9,054 nt of DNA. Origin: JBDKTH01 sp964558295 (lineage in GTDB: Bacteria > Planctomycetota > Planctomycetia > Pirellulales > Thermoguttaceae). The position numbers were made by a program, and so were the translations under genes. The notes beneath the pieces were generated by a model, which was not told where the DNA came from, did not search any database, and saw only the letters and a program-made list of their open reading frames with translations. The stretch lies in contig CAZLDQ010000225.1 of assembly GCA_964558295.1 (NCBI GenBank), positions 1-9,054 of the forward strand, read 5' to 3'. The first letter of the stretch is position 1. Every line of letters begins with the position of its first letter. Below, one piece after another: positions 1-7,351 of this stretch.

Positions 1-189
1 CGGAGGTATCTGCGCAGCCTCTGGGACCGGCGGCGGGGACGAGGAACTGCTGCCGCCGGAACAGATCAGGGCTCCCAACAGACTCAAACCTAGGAACCAC
101 ATGCCTGATACGGCCAGCGAAGGCCGGAGGAGGCGTTGGGACAGCGACCTTGAACGGACTGACTTTACACGCGCAACGCGAGCTTTCAT
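1..189 (-). CDS. Possible secreted or lipid-anchored protein, N-terminal part only (runs off left edge)
   Basis: The minus-strand frame starting at the ATG at 189-187 stays open to the window edge, giving 63 codons. A second in-frame ATG lies at 102-100. The predicted N-terminus has a basic stretch (KARVARVKSVRSRS), then a hydrophobic core (MWFLGLSLLGALIC), then a low-complexity Ser/Pro linker (SGGSSSSSPPPVPE). This is the pattern of an export signal followed by a flexible tether. The Cys at the end of the core could be a lipidation site, but the residue before it is Ile rather than Gly, Ala or Ser, so the lipobox is poor. No Shine-Dalgarno site is evident. The gene would diverge from the glycoside hydrolase gene. 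A plus-strand frame is also open across the same bases (3-377), so the call is tentative and the function is unknown. Confidence 0.4.
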   Translation of the reverse strand, partial: MKARVARVKSVRSRSLSQRLLRPSLAVSGMWFLGLSLLGALICSGGSSSSSPPPVPEAAQIPP

Positions 190-466
190 GGTACCACCCC
201 CTGCGGTCAGGAAAGTCGACGAAGAATCAGGGCCGTTCGTTGGAATGGTTGGCCAACGATCTGGCGGATATTGCCTCGCAACAGCGTTTCCACGCCACAA
301 GCTATCTGATTGTCACCTGGAAGCAGGGGCGCTGTCAACCTTTTTCCGGGATTTGCCTTTTCGGGTGCCTCCGTTGACGGTGCGCAGTCCACGGTTGCAG
401 GAGAAATCTGTCACAACTAGAATCACTTGCGACGCTTTGGCCCCTGCCTGATGATCGCCTCCATGG
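190..466. other. Unassigned stretch between two possibly divergent genes
   Basis: I see no recognisable gene or convincing promoter here. One plus-strand frame is open from position 3 to a stop at 375-377. Its last ~45 codons have a normal, not arginine-heavy, composition (for example EWLANDLADIASQQRFH), so a remnant of a decayed gene is possible. No start with a ribosome site is visible, no family is recognisable, and the first part of the same frame is Cys/Arg-rich. The stretch would hold the promoters of the genes on either side. Confidence 0.3.
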
Positions 467-3271
467 GTGAAGTCGATGTTTGCCGCTCCTCTGTTCCTGT
501 GCGTTTGCTTGACGACCGCCTTGCCCGAGCCGCTCTCGATCGAGCTTGGCCCGACCAACCGGCAGCAGGGGCTTAGCGTGCCAAGTGGCGGTGATGGGAG
601 GAATCAACCGGACACGTTGGCCGGAAGTCCTTGTCGGCGGATTGCCGGCGAGCGGTCGCTCTACCTGTATGTCTGTGCCGACGATACTCGGGTACCGGCC
701 GGGCAGTATGACGCCTACCTGACGGTCGACTACTTCGATCACGGCCTGGGGACGATCCAGGTTCAATACGACAAGGCCTCCGGCAGCGGGGCGAATCCGC
801 GGTATGCGACGGCCGAGGACATGATCGTGATGGTCGGCTCGGGGCAGTGGCAACGGACCGTGTTGCGATTGCCCGACGCCCGAATGGGAAATGGCCAGAA
901 CTTCCAGGCCGACCTACGGCTCTCGGGCAAGGACGTGGCCATTCGCCGGTTGGAACTCTCCTTCACACGGCCGGCGGGCTATGTGCCGGGGGGGATGGAT
1001 CGGGCCGTGCTCGACAAGATCCGCACCATAGGCCGGCCGGAAATGGAGTTGACCTTCGGCTGTGACGGCGGCCCAGCCCAGGCCCTTTTGTTTCGGGCGT
1101 TGGGCGTGACGAGTGTGGAGTCGTACGTCACTTGGCAGACGGTCGAAGATGCGGCCGAGGGGCAGTGGGATTGGAGCCGCTGGGACCGCCAGGTGGAGGT
1201 GCTCGAGCAGGCTGATCTGAAATGGGTCCCATTCGTCATCGTGGGGCCAGGATATGCCACGCCCAAGTGGTATCGCGAATCGAAGCGGTCGGAGCCTTAT
1301 ATCTGCCTGGAACATGGGATGCCGTCGAAGATCCAGTCGCTTTGGAATCCCGAGCTGCGTGGGTGGGTTGATCGGTTCTTGAAAACGTTTGCCGAGCGAT
1401 ACGGCAATCGGAATGTGATAGAATCGGTGCTTCTGGGCGTGACAGGCACCTATGGTGAAACGCTCTATCCGGCCGGGCCCGAAACCGGGTGGACCTATGA
1501 AATCCCCGGAGAGTTTCACAACCATCGCGGCTGGTGGGCCGGCGATCGCTACGCAGCGGCCGACTTTCGCCGGTATCTCCAGAGACACTACGCAGACATC
1601 GCGACGTTGAACCGGGCCTGGGGAACCGGGCACTCGTCGTTCCATGCGGTGGCGCCGTTTTTGCCGGCCAAGGCGCCGTCGCCGCGTGCCCGGGCTGATC
1701 TGGTTGATTGGTACGTGCAGTCGATGACCGAGTGGAGCGTATTCTGGGTGGCCACAGCGAGGAAGTATCTGCCCAAGACAGAGATCTACTTGTGCGTTGG
1801 CGGCGACGGCGATCCGGAGTTGGGGGCCGACTTCTCCGCGTTGGCTAAGGCTGTTGCGCCCCTGGGAGCCGGGATTCGTATTACGAACGAAGCAAGCAAC
1901 TACGCCAAGAACTTCGTGATCACCCGAGAAGTGGCCACCGCCTGCCGGGCGTTTGCAACCTACTTCGGCAACGAGCCGGCGGGCAATGTGAATGCCCTGG
2001 GAAACGTCGCTCGAATCTACAACGCCACGGCTTCCGGCGCGTTGCAATTGTTCTGCTATCAGGGCAACGTGCTCCAAAACTCGGAGGCCATCGACGCCTT
2101 TCGCCAGTATGTCCCCACGCTCTTGAAACGCTCGCCGCAAGTGCCCGCGGGGGTCTATCTACCGAAGACTTCATGGGCCCTGGACGACATCTGCTTACAG
2201 CGGGTTTTTGACGCAGCCGAACGATTGCGCGATCGAGTGGACCTGGAATTTGTCGATCGCCTAACGCTGGGGGCGGAGGCCTTGCAGCCGATGCGTCTAC
2301 TAGTCCTTCCCGATGCCCCGTATGCTGAGCCGGCGGAGATTGCGGCGTTGGAGAAGTGGGTGAACGCCGGCGGAATTCTTGTCGCGAGGGTTGATCGTCA
2401 GCGGCCCCTGTTGCGCACGCCCGAGGGGAGCGACGCGGGACGCAACACGCTTCTGGCCACGCCGCCGGCCGATTTGCGTTTGACGCGGATGACGCTCGAC
2501 GGCCGGCCTCCCCGGCACTTCCGCTTGGAAGTGGGCAAGGAATCGGACACCGATTACCTTTACGGCCAGTGGCACGGTCAGGAGGATGGCCGCGAGTTCA
2601 AGGAGCCTGGGGCAACAAAACGCTGGAGCGGAGCCAAGGCCGGCCTCTATCTCCCCTGCGACCCGAGCGACGATGCCACGTTGATTCTTTCCGGTGCGCT
2701 CAGCGGCCATTCACTTCCGGGGCCGAATCGGGTTCTGGTCAACGGTCAGATAGTTGGTGAATTGGACAAGGCCGGCGTCCAGACCTATCGCTTTGCCGTG
2801 CCTCGCGAGCTGCTGGCCGCGCGAACGGTGGCCGAAGTCGCGTTCGAGATTCACACATTCCGACCGAGCGAGCATGGCGCGTCGGACCGTCGGGACTTGG
2901 GGCTGGCTCTCTCGGCGGTCGAGTTGGTGTCGAAGGGGGCTGAAGCCACGCCACAACAGTCGGGACGATTGCAGCAGGAGGTCGATTGGGACGCTGCAGC
3001 CAAGTGTGTGCGACGAATCGGCAAAGGGGCTACGTTGGCGGTACCTACCGAAACTGTCTTCGAGCTGAATGAACTGGTCGTCCAAACCCTCCTGCATCCT
3101 GAACGGCTCATGCCCGGAGCGACCGGAGTGGTCCTCGCTTCGCCGGAGACGGATGGCGTCTACGCGACCGAATTGTCCGACGGCGTGCTCTATTACAATA
3201 GCAATCCCGAGGAACGCATGGCAGGCGGGGTGAAAGTGCCGGGCTCGGGGATTGCGTTCCAGAAGCGATGA
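467..3271 (+). CDS. Secreted glycoside hydrolase, GH42-like (beta-galactosidase type) multi-domain protein
   Basis: The gene encodes a 934-residue protein. It starts at GTG 467, just after an in-frame stop at 452-454. ATG 476 is an alternative with GGTGA upstream, but only the GTG start keeps a Lys before the hydrophobic segment (residues ~4-20), which looks like a signal peptide. Residues ~40-180 look like a beta-sandwich, possibly sugar-binding. Residues ~193-555 resemble a clan GH-A (beta/alpha)8 barrel. E331 in GTYGETLYP is the likely acid/base. E503 in FGNEPAGNVN is the likely nucleophile, since the following run (NATASGALQLFCYQ) parallels the GH42 segment after the catalytic Glu. Residues ~557-645 (LLVLPDAPYAEP, then EKWVNAGGILVAR) match the GH42 trimerisation, Rossmann-like domain. 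Residues ~697-825 form another probable beta-sandwich. The likely role is hydrolysis of beta-linked sugars outside the cytoplasm. The substrate cannot be read from the sequence. The GETLYP context also recalls GH14 beta-amylases, so the exact family is uncertain. Confidence 0.8.
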   Translation: MKSMFAAPLFLCVCLTTALPEPLSIELGPTNRQQGLSVPSGGDGRNQPDTLAGSPCRRIAGERSLYLYVCADDTRVPAGQYDAYLTVDYFDHGLGTIQVQYDKASGSGANPRYATAEDMIVMVGSGQWQRTVLRLPDARMGNGQNFQADLRLSGKDVAIRRLELSFTRPAGYVPGGMDRAVLDKIRTIGRPEMELTFGCDGGPAQALLFRALGVTSVESYVTWQTVEDAAEGQWDWSRWDRQVEVLEQADLKWVPFVIVGPGYATPKWYRESKRSEPYICLEHGMPSKIQSLWNPELRGWVDRFLKTFAERYGNRNVIESVLLGVTGTYGETLYPAGPETGWTYEIPGEFHNHRGWWAGDRYAAADFRRYLQRHYADIATLNRAWGTGHSSFHAVAPFLPAKAPSPRARADLVDWYVQSMTEWSVFWVATARKYLPKTEIYLCVGGDGDPELGADFSALAKAVAPLGAGIRITNEASNYAKNFVITREVATACRAFATYFGNEPAGNVNALGNVARIYNATASGALQLFCYQGNVLQNSEAIDAFRQYVPTLLKRSPQVPAGVYLPKTSWALDDICLQRVFDAAERLRDRVDLEFVDRLTLGAEALQPMRLLVLPDAPYAEPAEIAALEKWVNAGGILVARVDRQRPLLRTPEGSDAGRNTLLATPPADLRLTRMTLDGRPPRHFRLEVGKESDTDYLYGQWHGQEDGREFKEPGATKRWSGAKAGLYLPCDPSDDATLILSGALSGHSLPGPNRVLVNGQIVGELDKAGVQTYRFAVPRELLAARTVAEVAFEIHTFRPSEHGASDRRDLGLALSAVELVSKGAEATPQQSGRLQQEVDWDAAAKCVRRIGKGATLAVPTETVFELNELVVQTLLHPERLMPGATGVVLASPETDGVYATELSDGVLYYNSNPEERMAGGVKVPGSGIAFQKR

Positions 3272-3303
3272 GCGGGTAGGGGCTGCTTGATACCTTGCCA
3301 TGT

Positions 3304-3428
3304 TCAGGCAGGATGGGGCTACTACGGCTCAGGCTGGATGGCTAGGCTAGGGCTCAGGCAAGATGCCTGAGCTACAGATCAGGCAGGATGGCTTAGTGAC
3401 GATTCAGGTAGGAGGCGGGGCGCGGGAG
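3304..3428. repeat. Five degenerate 25-bp tandem repeat units
   Basis: The pentamer TCAGG recurs at 3304, 3329, 3354, 3379 and 3404, exactly every 25 bases. A looser copy occurs at 3432, out of register by 3. The best-conserved part of a unit reads TCAGGCAGGATGGC, and some units continue with AGCTAC. The third unit and its flank form a clean inverted repeat: GCTCAGGCA (3352-3360), loop AGA, TGCCTGAGC (3364-3372). There is no T-run, so it is not a standard intrinsic terminator, although it could fold in the 3' end of the glycoside hydrolase transcript. The cluster lies between that gene's stop and the nrdD promoter and has no coding potential. Confidence 0.8.
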
Positions 3429-3467
3429 TTGTCAGGAAGATTTGCCACAGCCGCCAGATCTAGTGGC

Positions 3468-3495
3468 TTGACAGTTTTGGGCCCCAGGATATAGT
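3468..3495 (+). promoter_or_regulatory. Sigma-70-type promoter of the nrdD operon
   Basis: A perfect -35 box TTGACA (3468-3473) is followed after 16 bases by TATAGT (3490-3495), five of six matches to the -10 consensus. Transcription would start near 3501-3503, a few bases before the first paired base of the cobalamin riboswitch. That coincidence supports both calls. Constitutive initiation with control passed to the riboswitch is the simplest reading. Confidence 0.7.
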
Positions 3496-3504
3496 AGGGT
3501 CTTG

Positions 3505-3700
3505 TTGTTGGTTCGCTCCACGTAAGGAGCGTCGCAAGAGGGAACACGGTGTAAGTCCGTGGCTGCCCCGCAGCGGTAAACAGGAACGACCGCCGTCACC
3601 AAGCACTGGCCCCCGTTGGGCTGGGAAGCGACGGCCAGTAGGCCCCTCCGTTCCGCCGTGTCGGACGAGATTGCCTGTAAGCCCGAAGACCTGCCAGCAC
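3505..3700 (+). ncRNA. Cobalamin (B12) riboswitch aptamer
   Basis: The conserved boxes of the adenosylcobalamin class appear in order. They are the GGGAACACGGTGTAAGTCCG block (3540-3559), the GCTGCCCCGCAGCGGTAA block (3562-3579), GGGAAGCGACGGCCAGTAGG (3623-3642), and the closing AGCCCGAAGACCTGCC (3680-3695). The ends pair as P1 (TGUUGG-like 5' strand at 3506-3511 with CCAGCA at 3694-3699). A perfect 6-bp P2-like hairpin (CGCTCC/GGAGCG, 3514-3531) follows. The element sits directly after the promoter and upstream of nrdD on the same strand. In known cases ligand binding turns the downstream gene off by hiding the ribosome site or ending transcription. Placement before a cobalamin-independent isozyme fits control by B12 supply. 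Confidence 0.93.
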
Positions 3701-3878
3701 GTTGTGCTATGTCGATGATCACTTCCGAGGGGAAGCTGTTGTCGGTCTGGGGTGCTGCCGCGCGCTGATCGTTGGCGCCATGTCGGTTTCTCTCCCGTCG
3801 ACTCTTCTTGGCTCGGTACAAGTTGCGAAGGGAATTGCAGCGACGGCGAACCGCCGCGTGCAGGAAAGGAGACCGACG
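3701..3878 (+). promoter_or_regulatory. Riboswitch expression platform and nrdD leader
   Basis: These 178 bases separate the aptamer from the nrdD start. A hairpin CTTCC-GAGG-GGAAG (3722-3735) lies 21 bases after the aptamer. Its G-rich loop is a candidate for the kissing loop that contacts the C-rich aptamer loop (CCC at 3567-3569), although the match is not strong. A second hairpin CGGCG-AAC-CGCCG (3844-3856) sits just before the ribosome site AAGGAG (3866-3871). No hairpin followed by a T-run is visible, so control of translation is likelier than a terminator. The frame of nrdD is open back through this region, but I take that as chance. Confidence 0.55.
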
Positions 3879-6086
3879 ATGTCCATGGCCACCCACCGGA
3901 CTTTCGAAGAAGGCACCGCGACGCCGTCCACGATGAAGGTTCGGAAACGGGACGGAGAGCTGGTCGCGTTTGACGCCCGGAAGATCGCGAGGGCGATTCT
4001 TAAGGCGGGCAAAGCCACAGGGGAATTCGGGGAAGAGACCGCCCAGACGTTGACGGTCCGTGTGCTTGGCATCTTGCAGATGCTGCCGCAGGCCGAATCG
4101 CCCACCGTGGAGGAGATTCAGAACATCGTCGAAGAGGTGCTCCTAACCTCGCCGTTCAAGAAGACGGCCAAGGCCTACATCCTCTACCGCGATCAACACT
4201 CGCGAATTCGCGAGATGATCGAGAAAGCAGACCTCGATCTGATCGACCGCTATCTCGAATGCCTCGATTGGCGGGTGCGCGAGAACAGCAACATGGCCTA
4301 CTCGTTGCAGGGGCTCAACAACTACGTGTCGAGCGAGACGAGCAAGGTCTACTGGCTCAACAAGATCTACACGCCCGAGGTGCGGGAAGCTCATGTTTCC
4401 GGCGATTTCCATCTCCATGACCTGGGACTATTGTCGGCCTATTGTGTGGGCTGGGACTTGCGTGACCTGCTGGTGTCGGGGTTCCAAGGGGCGTCGGGCA
4501 AGGCGGAGAGCCGTCCCGCGCGGCATTTCCGCGCAGCACTCGGGCAAATCGTCAATTTCTTCTACACGCTCCAAGGCGAGGCGGCCGGGGCTCAAGCGTT
4601 CTCGAACATCGACACGCTCTTGGCACCATTCATTCGCTACGACGGTCTCGACTATGCGGAAGTCAAGCAGGCCTTGCAGGAATTCATTTTCAATCTGAAT
4701 GTGGCCACCCGGGTGGGCTTCCAGACGCCCTTTACCAATGTGACGCTCGACCTGCAGGCGCCGCGGCTGTTGCGCGACGAGGCGGTGATTATCGGCGGCC
4801 AATTGCAACCGGAGACATACGGCGAGTTCCAACGAGAAATGGACCTGTTCAACGAAGCGTTTTTGGCCGTATTGGCCGAAGGGGACGCTAAAGGTCGCGT
4901 GTTCACGTTCCCGATTCCGACCTACAACATCACGGAGGATTTCGATTGGGATGCTTCGGGGCTAGCGAGGCTTTGGGAAGCCACGGCAAGGTACGGCATT
5001 CCCTACTTTGCCAACTTCATCAATCCCGACAGCTCGCCCGCGGATGCCCGATCAATGTGCGGCCGATTGCGGTTGGACCTCCGCTCGCTGGAACATCGGG
5101 GTGGGGGGCTCTTCGGGGCGAATCCGTTGACCGGGTCGATCGGCGTGGTGACGATCAATATGCCGCGGCTCGGCTATCTGGCTTCCTCGGAAGAGGATTT
5201 TCTCGGCCGGTTAGATCGGCTGTTGGAAACGGCGCGCACGAGTCTGGAAACCAAACGCCGGGTACTGGAGCGGTTTACGGATCAGGGCCTCTATCCTTAT
5301 ACGAAGTTCTATCTGCGGGGAGTCAAGGAGCGGTTCGGCCAGTACTGGCACAACCACTTCGCGACGATTGGCTTGGTCGGGATGAACGAGGCCTGCTTGA
5401 ATCTGTTCGGGAGTGACATCGCCTCGGACGAGGGAATCCGCTTTGCCGGACGCGTGCTCGACCACATGCGCGAGCGGTTGCAGGATTTCCAGCAACTGAC
5501 CGGCCACCTCTACAACCTGGAGGCGACCCCCGCCGAAGGAACGGCTTATCGCCTGGCGAGACTCGATCGCGAGCGGTTCCCGGATCTCCGGATGACTGGC
5601 GAGGCGACGGCGGAACCGTTTTATACGAACTCGACTCAACTGCCGGTCAACCACACGGACGACATCTTCCGCGTGCTTGATCTTCAGGACTCGCTGCAAG
5701 CCCGCTACACTGGTGGGACAGTGCAACACGTTTTTTTGGGGGAAGCAGTGCCCAATCCCGAGTCGGTCAAACGCTTTGTGCGCAAGGTGTGTGAGCACTA
5801 CCGGCTGCCCTACTTCACGCTTTCGCCCACGTTTTCAATCTGCCCTCAGCACGGCTATTTGCGAGGGGAGGTTCGGGCGTGTCCTGAATGCGGCGGCCAG
5901 ACGGAGGTTTATTCGCGGGTGGTTGGCTATCTGCGGCCGATTCACCAATGGAATTCGGGAAAACAGGCCGAGTTTGCCATGCGCAAGACCTATCGGGTTG
6001 AGGAGGCAGCCAGCGTCGTGCAAGGTCCCCATACGGCCTGCATGACCCATGAATCGGGCGTTTGCCGCCAGAAGGAGCAAGGATGA
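3879..6086 (+). CDS. nrdD: Anaerobic (class III) ribonucleoside-triphosphate reductase
   Basis: The enzyme reduces NTPs to dNTPs by glycyl-radical chemistry without oxygen, in the cytoplasm. I chose ATG 3879 (735 residues) because AAGGAG lies 7 bases upstream and the first domain starts soon after. The longer open frame runs back into the riboswitch. Residues ~18-115 form the ATP-cone allosteric domain (MKVRKRDGELVAFDARKI). The body carries HLHDLGLLSAYCVGWD, whose C189 matches the second active-site Cys, and SMCGRLRLD, whose C394 is the likely thiyl-radical Cys. Most homologues I know read MCC where this protein has MCG. A zinc-type cluster C655-x2-H658...C668-x2-C671 precedes the glycyl-radical loop RVVGYLRPIHQWNSGK with G683. 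The stop overlaps the dcd start (ATGA), so translation is probably coupled. The B12 riboswitch upstream implies repression when cobalamin is plentiful. Whether formate or a redoxin supplies electrons cannot be read from the sequence. Confidence 0.95.
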   Translation: MSMATHRTFEEGTATPSTMKVRKRDGELVAFDARKIARAILKAGKATGEFGEETAQTLTVRVLGILQMLPQAESPTVEEIQNIVEEVLLTSPFKKTAKAYILYRDQHSRIREMIEKADLDLIDRYLECLDWRVRENSNMAYSLQGLNNYVSSETSKVYWLNKIYTPEVREAHVSGDFHLHDLGLLSAYCVGWDLRDLLVSGFQGASGKAESRPARHFRAALGQIVNFFYTLQGEAAGAQAFSNIDTLLAPFIRYDGLDYAEVKQALQEFIFNLNVATRVGFQTPFTNVTLDLQAPRLLRDEAVIIGGQLQPETYGEFQREMDLFNEAFLAVLAEGDAKGRVFTFPIPTYNITEDFDWDASGLARLWEATARYGIPYFANFINPDSSPADARSMCGRLRLDLRSLEHRGGGLFGANPLTGSIGVVTINMPRLGYLASSEEDFLGRLDRLLETARTSLETKRRVLERFTDQGLYPYTKFYLRGVKERFGQYWHNHFATIGLVGMNEACLNLFGSDIASDEGIRFAGRVLDHMRERLQDFQQLTGHLYNLEATPAEGTAYRLARLDRERFPDLRMTGEATAEPFYTNSTQLPVNHTDDIFRVLDLQDSLQARYTGGTVQHVFLGEAVPNPESVKRFVRKVCEHYRLPYFTLSPTFSICPQHGYLRGEVRACPECGGQTEVYSRVVGYLRPIHQWNSGKQAEFAMRKTYRVEEAASVVQGPHTACMTHESGVCRQKEQG

Positions 6087-6649
6087 GCATCAAACCAGAT
6101 ACTTGGATTCGGGCGATGGCCCGAGAGCATCGCATGATCGAGCCGTTCGTCGACCGCCTGGTTCGCCAGGTTGACGGGCAGCCGGTGATTTCGTACGGCG
6201 TGTCGTCCTACGGTTACGATGTTCGCGTGGCCGAGGAATTCCGCGTGTTCACGAATGTCTTCAGCGCAATCGTCGATCCGAAGCAGTTCGACCCGAAGAG
6301 CCTGGTCGAAGTGAATGGGCCAACCTGCCTGATCCCGCCGAACAGTTTTGCCCTGGCGGTCAGCGTGGAGACGTTTCGGATTCCCCGCAATGTGTTGACG
6401 ATCTGTGTGGGGAAATCGACGTACGCGCGGTGTGGGGTGATCGTTAATGTGACGCCGTTCGAACCGGGCTGGGAAGGCCGCGCCGTGCTGGAAATCTCTA
6501 ATACGACCCCGCTGCCGGCAAAGATCTACGCCGGGGAAGGGCTGGCGCAAGTCCTTTTCTTCGAAAGCGATAGCCCTTGTGAGGATTCCTACGCCGACCG
6601 ATGTGGGAAGTACCAGGGGCAGGCCGGATTGACTTTGCCGCGGATGTAA
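6083..6649 (+). CDS. dcd: dCTP deaminase
   Basis: Dcd hydrolyses dCTP to dUTP and ammonia, feeding dTTP synthesis through dUTPase and thymidylate synthase. ATG 6083 overlaps the nrdD stop by four bases and has GAAGGAG (6071-6077) upstream. An in-frame TTG at 6062 is discounted. The 188-residue product is close to the usual ~190. Family motifs are present: SYGVSSYGYDVR (residues ~38-48), GKSTYARCG with S112 and R116, FEPGWEG, and VLEISNTTPLPAKIYAGEG with E137 as the expected catalytic Glu. The C-terminus GKYQGQAGLTLPRM matches the nucleotide-covering tail. I see no sign of the bifunctional dCTP deaminase/dUTPase form, but that needs an alignment. Its place between nrdD and nrdG makes it part of the same B12-controlled unit. 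Confidence 0.93.
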   Translation: MSIKPDTWIRAMAREHRMIEPFVDRLVRQVDGQPVISYGVSSYGYDVRVAEEFRVFTNVFSAIVDPKQFDPKSLVEVNGPTCLIPPNSFALAVSVETFRIPRNVLTICVGKSTYARCGVIVNVTPFEPGWEGRAVLEISNTTPLPAKIYAGEGLAQVLFFESDSPCEDSYADRCGKYQGQAGLTLPRM

Positions 6650-6655
6650 GGGGCC

Positions 6656-7351
6656 ATGCGTTTGGGCGGTTTCCAGCCTCTGACACTCCTCGACTTCCCC
6701 GGTCAGGTGGCGTGCATTGTCTTCACGCAGGGATGTAATCTGCGTTGCGGCTATTGTCACAACCGGCAACTTGTCCCTTCCGTCTCGGCAGAAGGCGAAG
6801 GGGTTGAGGAAGCGGCGGTGATCAGGTTCCTGAAGAGCCGCCAGGGATTACTCGACGGCGTGGTGGTCTCCGGCGGCGAGCCGACGCTCCAACAAGATCT
6901 CCTCGAATTCCTTCGCCATGTTCGAGAACTGGGGTTTTTGGCAAAACTCGACACGAACGGCACGAACGTGGCCATGTTGCGTGCAGCTTTGGAAGAGGGG
7001 CTTCTGGACTATGTGGCAATGGATGTCAAACACCCGCTAAGCCGGTATCAGGAAGTGACGGGCGTGGCCGTTGACCCTAGCAGGATCACGGCAAGCCGCG
7101 ACTTGTTGCGGGCTTCGGACGTACGCTACGAGCTGCGCACCACGGTCGTTCCGCACGTCCATGACGATGCTGCGATCGAGGAAATCGCCCATTTCTGCCG
7201 GGGGGCATCTCGGCTCGTGCTTCAGAATTTCCGCCCTGATTCTGTCCTTGATCCCGTTTATCAAGCGTACGGGAGTTGCACTCCGGAGCAGCTTCGGCGT
7301 TTGCAGGACATTGCCCGTCGTTATGTGGAAGAGGTGGAGATTCGAGGCTAA
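6656..7351 (+). CDS. nrdG: Anaerobic ribonucleoside-triphosphate reductase activating protein (radical SAM)
   Basis: NrdG uses a 4Fe-4S cluster and S-adenosylmethionine to place the glycyl radical on NrdD. The 231-residue product has the radical-SAM signature CNLRCGYC (C27, C31, C34) close to the N-terminus and the SAM-binding motif SGGEPT at residues 72-77. The opening LGGFQPLTLLDFPGQVACIVF matches the longer NrdG form that partners NrdD in many bacteria and archaea. Later motifs include LDTNGTN and YVAMDVKHPL. It starts 6 bases after the dcd stop with AAGGGG overlapping that gap, so all three genes are one operon. By sequence alone it could be taken for a pyruvate formate-lyase activase, but the partner next door settles the role. 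No terminator is evident after its TAA. Confidence 0.92.
   Translation: MRLGGFQPLTLLDFPGQVACIVFTQGCNLRCGYCHNRQLVPSVSAEGEGVEEAAVIRFLKSRQGLLDGVVVSGGEPTLQQDLLEFLRHVRELGFLAKLDTNGTNVAMLRAALEEGLLDYVAMDVKHPLSRYQEVTGVAVDPSRITASRDLLRASDVRYELRTTVVPHVHDDAAIEEIAHFCRGASRLVLQNFRPDSVLDPVYQAYGSCTPEQLRRLQDIARRYVEEVEIRG

Noticed and set aside
914..2140. 408-codon open frame antisense to the glycoside hydrolase gene
   Set aside because: It is a shadow of codon bias in a GC-rich gene. It has no domain, lies fully opposite clear barrel motifs, and has no start signal.
3352..3372. Intrinsic terminator of the glycoside hydrolase gene
   Set aside because: The stem is perfect but no T-run follows, and it is one unit of the 25-bp repeat.
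3304..3436. CRISPR array
   Set aside because: The 25-bp units are contiguous and degenerate without unique spacers, and no cas gene is present.
3702..3878. N-terminal extension of NrdD from a TTG at 3702
   Set aside because: It overlaps the riboswitch platform, is not like any NrdD N-terminus, and ATG 3879 has a proper ribosome site directly before the ATP-cone.
3432..3896. Minus-strand 154-codon frame over the riboswitch
   Set aside because: It is antisense to a well-conserved RNA element and has no recognisable motif.
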